Origin: Pseudomonadota bacterium
GTDB lineage: Bacteria > Pseudomonadota > Gammaproteobacteria > Burkholderiales > SG8-39
Direction: 5' to 3'
Length of the DNA stretch: 6,332 bases
Assembly: GCA_003242425.1 (NCBI GenBank)
Contig: QGUL01000113.1
Location: 1 to 6,332 of the forward strand
Position 1 is the first letter of the stretch; each line of letters starts with the position of its first letter. Below the pieces are notes generated by a model that saw only the letters and a list, made by a program, of their open reading frames with translations, had not been told where the DNA came from and made no database searches. Both the position numbers and the translations under genes were made by a program. Positions 1 through 6,332 of this stretch are shown one piece after another.

Positions 1-1197
1 GAAGGGATGCAGCCGGTATTCGGGCAGCGCCAGGGCGATGATGACGCTGTACGCGAGGATGAGCAGCATTTGCGCACGCCACAGCCAGCGCCGCCGCGGC
101 GGCTCGAGCGCATACACGCCGACGCCGAACGCGAGATCGAGCAGGGCGGCGCCGTAGAGCGCCACCGGCGCGGCCGCACCGGTGATCCCGACCTGCGCCA
201 GCAGCGCATAGCTCGCCTCGACTGGGTAAAGCCCGAGCGACACCAGGCCGGTGAGAATCCAGACGAGGGCGACGCTGAAACGCAGGAGCGGCAGCATCCA
301 GTTCGATCGTGCGGTGAGCGCGCGTTCGCGTGCGGTATCGGCTGCGATGAACCGCGAGGCATCGCGCGGCAGGCGGCCGAGCAGCGCTGTCATCGTTTCG
401 CACGACGCGGTGTTGCCGCGTTCCAGCATCGCCAGCGTTTCGCGATCCAGCAGTCCCGGCAGGCGTTCGCCGAGCGCGGCGGCGCTGCGCATCATCCAGT
501 GCGGAATGGGCAGGCCGAGGGTGCGCGGCAGGCCGAGCTGCGCACGCAGGCTCATGAGCCAGTCGCGGAAGGTGATCGCCTCGGCGCCGACGGCGGGCAA
601 GACGCCGCGCAAGGGTCCTTCGTGTTCCACCAACCGTACCAACGCTTCGACGAGATCGTCGATGTGTACGGGCTGGATCGCTTGCCGGCCGCCCGCGGGC
701 AGGGGCACGAACGGCAGTGAAGCAAGTGTCTCGAACAGCCGCGCGCTTGCGCCGTCCGGGCCGTACACCAGCGAAGGCTGGACCACGACCCAGTCGACCG
801 GCAGTGTGGCGAGGTAGTCGTCCGCCTGCTTCTTCGAACGGTGGTAGCGGCTTTGTGCCTTGTCGTCCGCACCGAGGGCGGAAATCTGCACGATCCGGCG
901 CACGCCGGCCTGCGAGGCGGCTTCGAAGAGCGCGATCGGCGCGCGCGCATGCAGCGCACCGAAAGTGGCGCCGCCGACTTCGCGTAAAATGCCGACCGCG
1001 TTGATCACCACGTCCACGCCTTCCAGGCGCGGCCGCCAGATCTCCGGGCTGTGGTCGCGGGTGTAATCGATCGCCACGGCATCGTCCAGGCCGTCCGCGC
1101 TGTGCACGCCGCGCAGCACGCGGTGTCCGCGTGCCGCGAGCGCTGCAGCGAGGTGACGGCCGATGAAACCGTTCGCGCCGCAAAGCAGGATGTTCAT
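1..1197 (-). CDS. SDR/NAD-dependent epimerase-family protein with C-terminal DoxX-like membrane domain (partial, C-terminus cut by window edge)
   Basis: The reading frame is open from an ATG at 1197 down to base 1, giving 399 residues without a stop, so the C-terminus lies outside the window. Residues 1-13 (MNILLCGANGFIG) form a first beta strand and a GxxGxxG dinucleotide-binding loop, as in Rossmann-fold SDR proteins. NAVGI (66-70), S106 in QISALGA and Y118-x3-K122 (YHRSK) match the conserved NAV/NVVG, Ser and YxxxK positions of atypical SDRs related to the NDUFA9-like and YbjT-like groups. VYGPDG (144-149) and QPVHIDDL (175-182) are also typical. From about residue 301 the protein turns hydrophobic, with likely membrane helices near 301-321, 343-364 and 373-391. 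This resembles the DoxX-like domain (PF13781) that often follows such SDR domains. It is probably a membrane-anchored NAD(P)-binding oxidoreductase; the substrate is unknown. The start is preceded by only a weak purine stretch (CGGGAA). It is divergent from hrpA. Confidence 0.88.
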   Translation of the reverse strand, partial: MNILLCGANGFIGRHLAAALAARGHRVLRGVHSADGLDDAVAIDYTRDHSPEIWRPRLEGVDVVINAVGILREVGGATFGALHARAPIALFEAASQAGVRRIVQISALGADDKAQSRYHRSKKQADDYLATLPVDWVVVQPSLVYGPDGASARLFETLASLPFVPLPAGGRQAIQPVHIDDLVEALVRLVEHEGPLRGVLPAVGAEAITFRDWLMSLRAQLGLPRTLGLPIPHWMMRSAAALGERLPGLLDRETLAMLERGNTASCETMTALLGRLPRDASRFIAADTARERALTARSNWMLPLLRFSVALVWILTGLVSLGLYPVEASYALLAQVGITGAAAPVALYGAALLDLAFGVGVYALEPPRRRWLWRAQMLLILAYSVIIALALPEYRLHPF

Positions 1198-1228
1198 TTC
1201 CCGTTTCGAGTGAAGCGCATGACTTGCG

Positions 1229-1241
1229 CCGGGCAACCCGG
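1229..1241. repeat. Short perfect inverted repeat in the divergent intergenic region
   Basis: CCGGG (1229-1233) and CCCGG (1237-1241) are exact reverse complements around a CAA loop, extendable by one G-T pair. A second overlapping pairing, GGCAA (1232-1236) with TTGCC (1247-1251), is also possible. Neither strand has a T-run after the stem, so it is not an intrinsic terminator. It would sit in the 5' leader of the minus-strand SDR gene, or just upstream of the putative hrpA -35 region. It could be a leader hairpin or operator, but in GC-rich DNA a 5-bp stem can arise by chance. Confidence 0.3.
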
Positions 1242-1246
1242 TAGGC

Positions 1247-1274
1247 TTGCCGGTCCTGTCGGCTGTCGCATTAT
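1247..1274 (+). promoter_or_regulatory. Possible sigma-70-type promoter for hrpA
   Basis: TTGCCG (1247-1252) matches 4 of 6 bases of the -35 consensus and CATTAT (1269-1274) matches 4 of 6 of the -10, separated by 16 bases. This is the least GC-rich patch of the intergenic region. Transcription would begin near 1281 and leave a leader of only about 12 bases before the ATG at 1293. That agrees with the lack of a recognisable Shine-Dalgarno there. The match is weak and purely by eye. Confidence 0.27.
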
Positions 1275-1299
1275 CGGTCCGTATCTCGTTCAATGTCGC
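1270..1299 (-). promoter_or_regulatory. Possible sigma-70-type promoter for the SDR gene
   Basis: Read on the minus strand, GCGACA (1299-1294) matches 4 of 6 of the -35 and GATAAT (1275-1270) matches 5 of 6 of the -10, with an 18-base spacer. Transcription would start near 1263 and give a leader of roughly 65 bases that includes the 1229-1241 hairpin. The -10 lies on the same bases as the proposed hrpA -10, so the two promoters would compete. The -35 falls inside the first codons of hrpA. Confidence 0.3.
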
Positions 1300-4200
1300 G
1301 TTCCGTTTCGCCCATCCGTCTCCGTCCCGATCGTCCGCGCAGCGGCCTGCCGCCGGAAGTGGTCGAGGCGCGCCGCGCCAATCTGCCGCGCCCCACGTTC
1401 CCGGAGGAACTGCCGGTCAGCGCGAAGCGGGAGGAGATCGCCCGCGCGATACAAGAACACCAGGTCGTCATCGTCTGCGGCGAAACGGGTTCGGGCAAGA
1501 CGACGCAGCTTCCGAAGATCTGCCTGTCCATTGGCCGCGGCGTGCACGGCTACATCGGCCACACGCAGCCGCGCCGGCTGGCGGCGCGCGCCACCGCGGG
1601 CCGCATCGCCCAGGAACTGCAGAGCGAGCTCGGGCAGGCGGTGGGTTACAAGATCCGCTTCAACGACCGTACCAGCCCGTCGAGCTACATCAAGCTCATG
1701 ACGGACGGCATCCTGCTGGCGGAGACGCAGACCGATCCCGAGCTGCGTTCGTACGACACGATCATCATCGACGAGGCGCACGAGCGCAGCCTCAACATCG
1801 ATTTCCTGCTCGGCTATCTCAAGCAGTTGCTGCCGCGCCGGCCCGATCTCAAGCTGATCGTCACCTCTGCGACCTTGGATGCGGATCGCTTCGCGCGCCA
1901 CTTCCCGCAGCCGAACGGCGAGCCGGCGCCGGTGATCGAAGTCTCCGGCCGGCTCTATCCGGTGGAAATCCGCTACCGCCCGCCGCAGGAGAACGAGGAC
2001 GGTGAAATCGACATCAACGAGGCGATCGTCGATGCGGTGGACGAGCTTGCCCGGCTCGATCCGGGCGACGTGCTCGTCTTTCTGCCCGGCGAGCGCGAGA
2101 TCCGCGAAGCCGCCGAAGCCCTGCGCAAACATCATCCGCCGCACACGGAGATCCTGCCGCTTTATGCCCGGCTTTCGGCCGCGGAACAGGAGCGCGTCTT
2201 CAAGCCGCACGGCGGCCGGCGCATCGTGCTCGCCACCAACGTCGCCGAGACCTCGCTCACCGTGCCCGGCATCCGCTACGTCGTCGATACGGGGCTGGCG
2301 CGCATCAAGCGCTACAGCTACCGCAACAAGGTCGAGCAGCTGCGCATCGAACCGATCGCGCAGTCGGCCGCGCGCCAGCGCGCGGGCCGCTGCGGGCGCG
2401 TGGCCGCGGGCGTGTGCATCCGGCTCTACGAGGAAGAGGACTACAACAAGCGTCCGGCCTACACCGATCCGGAAGTGCTGCGCTCCTCGCTCGCGGGCGT
2501 GATCCTGCGCATGAAGGCGCTGCGGCTCGGTGCGGTGGAACACTTCCCCTTCATCGATCCGCCCGCGCCCAAGGCGGTCAACGACGGCTATGCGCTCCTG
2601 CAGGAACTGGGCGCGGTGGACGAAGCGCGCGAACTGACCGAGGTCGGACGCCAGCTCGCCAGGCTGCCGCTCGACCCGCGCATCGCGCGCATGGTGCTGG
2701 CCGCCAGGGAAGAACAGTGTCTGGCCGAAGTGCTGGTGATCGCCGCGGCGCTTTCGGTACAGGATCCGCGCGAGCGACCGGCCGAACGGACGCAGGCGGC
2801 CGACGAGGCACACAAGAAATTCACCGACGAGAAATCGGATTTCCTCGGCTATCTCAAGCTGTGGAAGTTCTTCGAGGAGGCGTTGCACCACCACTCCAAC
2901 CGCAAGCTGCACAGGCTTTGCCGGGAGCATTACCTGTCCTACATCCGCATGCGCGAGTGGCGGGACGTGTACACCCAACTGAAGGAACTGGTGGGCGAGC
3001 AGGGCTGGCGCCTGAACGACAAACCGGCCACCTATGCGCAGATCCATCGCGCGCTGCTCACCGGGCTGCTCGGCAACATCGGTCTGAAGCAGGAGGACGG
3101 CCACTACCTGGGCGCGCGCGGCATCAAGTTCCATATCCATCCGGGCTCCGCGCTCGCGCGCAAGTCGCCGCGCTGGGTCATGGCCGCGGAGCTGACCGAG
3201 ACCACGCGGCTCTACGCGCGAGTTGTCGCCGGCATCGAACCGGAATGGCTGGAAAGCGTGGGCGCGCATCTCATCAAGCGGCATCAGTACGAACCGCATT
3301 GGGAGAAGAAGCCCGCGCACGTGGCGGCCTTCGAACGCGCGACGCTCTACGGTTTACCGGTCTACACCAACCGCCGCATCCATTACGGGCCGCTCGATCC
3401 GGAAGAGTCGCGGCGCATCTTCATCCGCCAGGCGCTGGTGGAAGGCGATTACGACAGCCGCGCGCCGTTCTTCCTGCACAACCGCAAGCTGATCGCGGAA
3501 ATCGAGGCGCTGGAGCACAAGTCGCGGCGGCCGGACGTGCTGGTCGACGACGAGCTGATCTACGCCTTCTACGACAGTCTCATCCCTCCCGGCATCCACA
3601 ACGGCGCGGCCTTCGACGCCTGGCGCAAGGAAGCGGAGGCGAAGAATCCCAAGCTGCTGTTCCTCAAGCGCGAAGACCTCATGCGCCACGAAGCGGCGGG
3701 CATTACCACGGCGCAGTTCCCCCACCACATCGAGATGGCCGGCCGCCGCTTCGCGCTCGAATATCTGCACGATCCGGGCGGGCCGCGCGACGGCGTCACC
3801 ATGACCATTCCGCTCATCGCGCTCAACCAGATCAGCGCCGCTCGCTGTGAATGGCTGGTGCCCGGGCTGCTCAAGGAGAAGGTTGCGCTGCTCGCCAAGT
3901 CGCTGCCGCAGAAACTGCGCCACCGGCTGGGGCCGTTGCAGGAGTTCGCCGCCGAATTCGTCGAGCGGGTCGAACCTTCCGACATGCCGCTCGCGGAGGC
4001 GATCGCACGTTACGCGCGCAGCGAGCGGCAGCTCGTCATTCCGCTGGAAGCCTTCCGCCCCGAGACGCTGCCGCCGCATCTGTCGATGAACTTCCGCGTG
4101 ATCGACGAGCATGGGCGCCAGCTCGCGATGGGCCGCAATCTAGCCGCGCTGCGCGCCGAGCTGGGCCACAAGGCGGGCGAGCAGTTCGCGGCGGTAGCGC

Positions 4201-5072
4201 AGCCCAAGGCCGCGCTCGAGGGACTGACCGAATGGAGTTTCGGCGAACTGGACGAGGTGATGGAGATCAGGAGCGGCTCGCAGACGCTCATCGGCTATCC
4301 CGCGCTGGTGGACGAGGGCGATTCGGTGAGCCTGCAGGTGTACGACGCGCCCGACAAAGCGCGGGCCGTCCATCGCGCCGGACTGCGGCGGCTGTTCATG
4401 CTGCAGTTGAAGGAGCAGGCGAAGTATCTGGAGAAGAATTTTACCGGTCTGCAGACCATGGCGCTGCAATACGCCGCGCTCGGCGGCGATGCGGCCGAAC
4501 TCAAGCGCCAGTTGTTGGCCGCTGCTTTCGACCGCGCCTGCATGGCCGAGCCCTTGCCCGTGAACCGCGAGCAGTTCGAGCAGCGCCGCGACGAAGGTCG
4601 CACGCGCCTGAATCTCATCGGCCAGGAGCTCGCGCGCCTCGTGGGCGTCATCCTCACCGAATACCAGGCGGTGACGAAGAAGCTGCAGACCGTCAAGGGT
4701 TTTCCGGAAGTGGTGCGCGACATCCAGGAACAGCTGGCGCGCCTGCTGCCCAAGAACTTCATCGAAGCCACGCCCTACGATCGGCTGCAGCATTTCCCGC
4801 GCTATCTGAAAGCGATCGCGTTGCGGCTCGACAAGCTGCGCGCCGATCCTTCGCGCGATGCGCGTGCCATGGCCGAGTACGCGCCGCTGCAGGCCCAATG
4901 GCTGCGCGAGGAGGCGAAGCGCCGCAAGCAGGGCGAAACGGACCCGCAGCTCGAACAGTTCCGCTGGATGCTGGAAGAACTGCGGGTGCAGCTCTATGCG
5001 CAGGAGCTGCGCACGCCCGCGCCGGTCTCGGTGAAGCGCCTGCAAAAATTCTGGGAGAGCCTGCGACGTTGA
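1293..5072 (+). CDS. hrpA: ATP-dependent RNA helicase HrpA (DEAH-box)
   Basis: This intact 1259-residue protein is close to the usual HrpA length of about 1300. It is a cytoplasmic DEAH/RHA-type ATPase that remodels RNA or RNA-protein complexes; in E. coli the family is linked to mRNA processing and to rescue of stalled ribosomes. All helicase motifs are present: I GETGSGKT (63-70), Ia TQPRR (91-95), Ib TDG (137-139), II DEAH (160-163), III SAT (192-194), IV FLPGEREI (263-270), V TNVAETSLT (315-323) and VI QRAGRCGR (362-369). An HA2/ratchet region follows, with FPFIDPP at 418-424, then an OB-like region near 588-665, then the long HrpA-specific C-terminal DUF3418 region to about 1255. The long C-terminus separates HrpA from the shorter HrpB. 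ATG 1293 is the first usual start after an in-frame stop at 1242-1244, but no clear ribosome site precedes it. The N-terminus before PVSAKREEI seems some 35 residues shorter than in E. coli. Confidence 0.97.
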   Translation: MSRSVSPIRLRPDRPRSGLPPEVVEARRANLPRPTFPEELPVSAKREEIARAIQEHQVVIVCGETGSGKTTQLPKICLSIGRGVHGYIGHTQPRRLAARATAGRIAQELQSELGQAVGYKIRFNDRTSPSSYIKLMTDGILLAETQTDPELRSYDTIIIDEAHERSLNIDFLLGYLKQLLPRRPDLKLIVTSATLDADRFARHFPQPNGEPAPVIEVSGRLYPVEIRYRPPQENEDGEIDINEAIVDAVDELARLDPGDVLVFLPGEREIREAAEALRKHHPPHTEILPLYARLSAAEQERVFKPHGGRRIVLATNVAETSLTVPGIRYVVDTGLARIKRYSYRNKVEQLRIEPIAQSAARQRAGRCGRVAAGVCIRLYEEEDYNKRPAYTDPEVLRSSLAGVILRMKALRLGAVEHFPFIDPPAPKAVNDGYALLQELGAVDEARELTEVGRQLARLPLDPRIARMVLAAREEQCLAEVLVIAAALSVQDPRERPAERTQAADEAHKKFTDEKSDFLGYLKLWKFFEEALHHHSNRKLHRLCREHYLSYIRMREWRDVYTQLKELVGEQGWRLNDKPATYAQIHRALLTGLLGNIGLKQEDGHYLGARGIKFHIHPGSALARKSPRWVMAAELTETTRLYARVVAGIEPEWLESVGAHLIKRHQYEPHWEKKPAHVAAFERATLYGLPVYTNRRIHYGPLDPEESRRIFIRQALVEGDYDSRAPFFLHNRKLIAEIEALEHKSRRPDVLVDDELIYAFYDSLIPPGIHNGAAFDAWRKEAEAKNPKLLFLKREDLMRHEAAGITTAQFPHHIEMAGRRFALEYLHDPGGPRDGVTMTIPLIALNQISAARCEWLVPGLLKEKVALLAKSLPQKLRHRLGPLQEFAAEFVERVEPSDMPLAEAIARYARSERQLVIPLEAFRPETLPPHLSMNFRVIDEHGRQLAMGRNLAALRAELGHKAGEQFAAVAQPKAALEGLTEWSFGELDEVMEIRSGSQTLIGYPALVDEGDSVSLQVYDAPDKARAVHRAGLRRLFMLQLKEQAKYLEKNFTGLQTMALQYAALGGDAAELKRQLLAAAFDRACMAEPLPVNREQFEQRRDEGRTRLNLIGQELARLVGVILTEYQAVTKKLQTVKGFPEVVRDIQEQLARLLPKNFIEATPYDRLQHFPRYLKAIALRLDKLRADPSRDARAMAEYAPLQAQWLREEAKRRKQGETDPQLEQFRWMLEELRVQLYAQELRTPAPVSVKRLQKFWESLRR

Positions 5073-5111
5073 GGCGGCACCGTGGCACACTGCGCGCAAC
5101 CCTTGCCTGGT

Positions 5112-5118
5112 GAGGAGG
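5112..5118 (+). promoter_or_regulatory. Strong Shine-Dalgarno for the EI24-family gene
   Basis: GAGGAGG lies 4 bases before the ATG at 5123 and is the best ribosome-binding site in the window, in clear contrast to hrpA. It fixes the start of the downstream gene. The 50-base gap after hrpA (5073-5122) shows no convincing hairpin with a T-run, so read-through from hrpA is likely. Confidence 0.8.
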
Positions 5119-5122
5119 CACG

Positions 5123-5842
5123 ATGACGGAAATCGTCAAAGCCCTGGTGCGGGGACTGGCGAGCACGCTGCATCCGCGCATGATCCTGTGGATGATCTGG
5201 CCGCTGGCGGTGGCGCTGCTCGTCTGGGGCATCGCCGCCGTCGCCTTCGGCGCGCAGACGGTGCGCTGGCTGGAAGGACAGCTTTCGACCTCGGCGGTGG
5301 CGCAATGGATCTCGCAATGGATTCCCTTCGAGCCGGTGGCGGCCGTGCTCGGCTGGGCGGCGCTGCTGATCCTGTTCGTGCCGCTGGTGATCGTCACCGC
5401 TTCGTTCATCGTCGGCGTGTTCGGCATGACGGCGATGGTCGACCATGTGGCGCGCAACTACTATCCCGGGCTGGAGCGGCGCCACGGCGGCACGATCATG
5501 GGCATGGCAGGCAACGCCGTCATGGCGCTCGTCGTCTTCCTGTTGCTGAGCCTCGTCACGCTGCCGCTGTGGTTCATTCCCGTGCTGTGGCCGGTGCTGC
5601 CGGTGCTGCTGCTCGCCTACTTCAACCAGCGCATGTTCCGCTACGATGCGCTGTCCGAGCACGCCGACAAGGACGAGATGCAGGCGATCTTCAAACGGCA
5701 CAACGCGGCGATGTACGGGCTGGCGATCCTGCTTTCGCTCATCGCGCAGATTCCGCTGGTGGGCTTCTTCATCCCGGTCATCGCCGGTCTGGCCTTCACC
5801 CATTACGGACTGGCACAACTCGAAAGGATGCGGCGCGCATGA
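5123..5842 (+). CDS. EI24 (CysZ-like) domain multi-pass inner-membrane protein
   Basis: This is a 239-residue, strongly hydrophobic protein with likely membrane segments near residues 20-43, 70-100, 128-150, 152-167 and 197-227, so it belongs in the cytoplasmic membrane. The segment FNQRMFRYDALSEHA (167-181), followed by a charged stretch (DKDEMQAIFKRH, 182-193) before the last hydrophobic region, is the pattern I associate with the EI24 family (PF07264). That family includes the sulfate transporter CysZ. Assignment to EI24 is fairly secure. Sulfate transport is not: no cys genes are nearby, and many betaproteobacterial EI24 proteins have no known function. There is no cleavable signal peptide; the first segment is a membrane anchor after a short basic N-terminus. 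It starts 50 bases after hrpA, behind a strong Shine-Dalgarno, and its TGA overlaps the ATG of the next gene. Confidence 0.85.
   Translation: MTEIVKALVRGLASTLHPRMILWMIWPLAVALLVWGIAAVAFGAQTVRWLEGQLSTSAVAQWISQWIPFEPVAAVLGWAALLILFVPLVIVTASFIVGVFGMTAMVDHVARNYYPGLERRHGGTIMGMAGNAVMALVVFLLLSLVTLPLWFIPVLWPVLPVLLLAYFNQRMFRYDALSEHADKDEMQAIFKRHNAAMYGLAILLSLIAQIPLVGFFIPVIAGLAFTHYGLAQLERMRRA
5824..5828 (+). promoter_or_regulatory. Ribosome-binding site within the EI24 gene for the MoCF gene
   Basis: AAGGA at 5824-5828 lies 10 bases before the ATG at 5839, inside the last codons of the EI24 gene. Together with the ATGA stop-start overlap it supports the chosen start and suggests translational coupling between the two genes. 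Confidence 0.5.
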
Positions 5843-6332
5843 ACTTCGGCGCACTGATCATCGGTGACGAGATCCTGCGCGGCAAACGTACGGACCGCCA
5901 TTTCGCGAAAATGGTGGAACTGCTCGCCGCGCGCGGACTTCGATTGGCGTGGGTGGAATATCGCGGCGACGACCGCGAAGCCCTGACGGCCGTCTTGCGC
6001 CGCACATTCGCAAGCGGAGACATCGTGTTCTGTTTCGGCGGCATCGGCTCCACACCCGACGATCACACGCGCCAGGCGGCCGCGGCGGCGCTGGGGGTGG
6101 AGCTCGTGCTGCATCCCGAGGCGGCGTGCCTGATCGAAGCGGCGATGCAGCGGCGTTACGGCAGGCCTGCCAACGCGCAGCAGTTGCAGATGGGCGAGTT
6201 CCCGCAAGGTGCGGAGCTCATCCCGAATGCCTACAACGGCATTCCGGGTTTTTCGATCCGCGATCATCACTTCATGCCGGGCTTCCCCGTCATGGCCCAT
6301 CCCATGGCCGAATGGGTGCTCGATCATCGCTA
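5839..6332 (+). CDS. Molybdopterin-binding (MoCF/CinA N-terminal-like) domain protein, partial at right edge
   Basis: The frame is open from ATG 5839 to the window end, giving 164 complete codons, so the C-terminus is missing. The N-terminus MNFGALIIGDEILRGKRTDR (1-20) matches the GDEIL.G...D start of the MoCF_biosynth fold (PF00994) shared by MoaB, MogA, MoeA and CinA. FGGIGSTPDDHTR (66-78) is the second signature, equivalent to GGLGPT.DD.T in CinA. PNAYNGIPGF near 138-147 and FMPGFPVMAHPM near 153-164 resemble the P-N-..G-.PG and LPG.P-E/M segments of CinA-like proteins. Similar stand-alone proteins of about 250 residues are often labelled competence/damage-inducible protein A or molybdopterin-binding protein. 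Whether a nicotinamide-nucleotide amidase domain follows cannot be seen. The actual substrate is unknown. It overlaps the EI24 gene by 4 bases (ATGA). Confidence 0.88.
   Translation, partial: MNFGALIIGDEILRGKRTDRHFAKMVELLAARGLRLAWVEYRGDDREALTAVLRRTFASGDIVFCFGGIGSTPDDHTRQAAAAALGVELVLHPEAACLIEAAMQRRYGRPANAQQLQMGEFPQGAELIPNAYNGIPGFSIRDHHFMPGFPVMAHPMAEWVLDHR

Noticed and set aside
7..720. A 237-codon plus-strand frame at the left end
   Set aside because: It is opposite the SDR-DoxX gene, which has clear Rossmann and YxxxK motifs; this frame has none and is dominated by Arg, Gln, Ala and Glu.
1290..3320. A 676-codon open frame on the minus strand across the first half of hrpA
   Set aside because: It is exactly antisense to the helicase domains of hrpA, is rich in Arg, Ala, His and Asp with no recognisable motif, and is the kind of long mirror frame expected opposite a GC-rich gene.
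5083..5098. TGGCAC with a downstream GC at the sigma-54 spacing, before the EI24 gene
   Set aside because: The -24 half is good but the -12 half reads GCGC instead of TTGC, and no enhancer-like site or sigma-54-associated gene is present.
3851..5113. A 420-codon plus-strand frame inside and past the end of hrpA
   Set aside because: It is a +1 shadow of hrpA with low-complexity Ala/Arg/Gly composition; hrpA itself shows a continuous family match over the same bases.
5073..5122. Possible terminator between hrpA and the EI24 gene
   Set aside because: No stable stem followed by a T-run is visible in these 50 bases.
4994..5854. A 286-codon minus-strand frame opposite the EI24 gene
   Set aside because: Its His/Gln/Arg/Asp-rich sequence is the complement of membrane-helix codons and carries no domain.

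Overview
The window is GC-rich chromosomal DNA with tightly packed genes, and nearly every base is explained by four protein-coding genes. Two of them run off the window edges. The gene content suggests a Betaproteobacterium: a full-length DEAH-box helicase of the HrpA type, an EI24/CysZ-like membrane protein coupled to a stand-alone MoCF (CinA N-terminal-like) protein, and an NAD-binding oxidoreductase fused to a DoxX-like membrane tail. A Rhodocyclales or Nitrosomonadales relative is plausible. This placement rests on family recognition from memory, not on a search.

Layout: positions 1-1197 on the minus strand encode an SDR/epimerase-type protein with C-terminal membrane helices, cut by the left edge. 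A 95-base divergent intergenic region (1198-1292) separates it from hrpA. The region holds a small perfect hairpin and weak promoter-like sequences facing both ways that share the same AT-rich spot. hrpA (1293-5072, plus) is intact at 1259 residues. After a 50-base gap with a strong Shine-Dalgarno comes a 239-residue EI24-family membrane protein (5123-5842). Its stop codon overlaps by ATGA the start of a molybdopterin-binding-domain protein (5839 onward), cut by the right edge.

How they fit together: the three plus-strand genes are close enough to be co-transcribed, and the last two are probably translationally coupled. No metabolic pathway obviously links RNA helicase, membrane protein and MoCF protein, so their grouping is better read as conserved neighbourhood than as a defined system. 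I see no RNA genes, mobile elements, CRISPR arrays, phage genes or defence systems. I do not see convincing evidence of a novel system; the findings listed are modest points worth checking.
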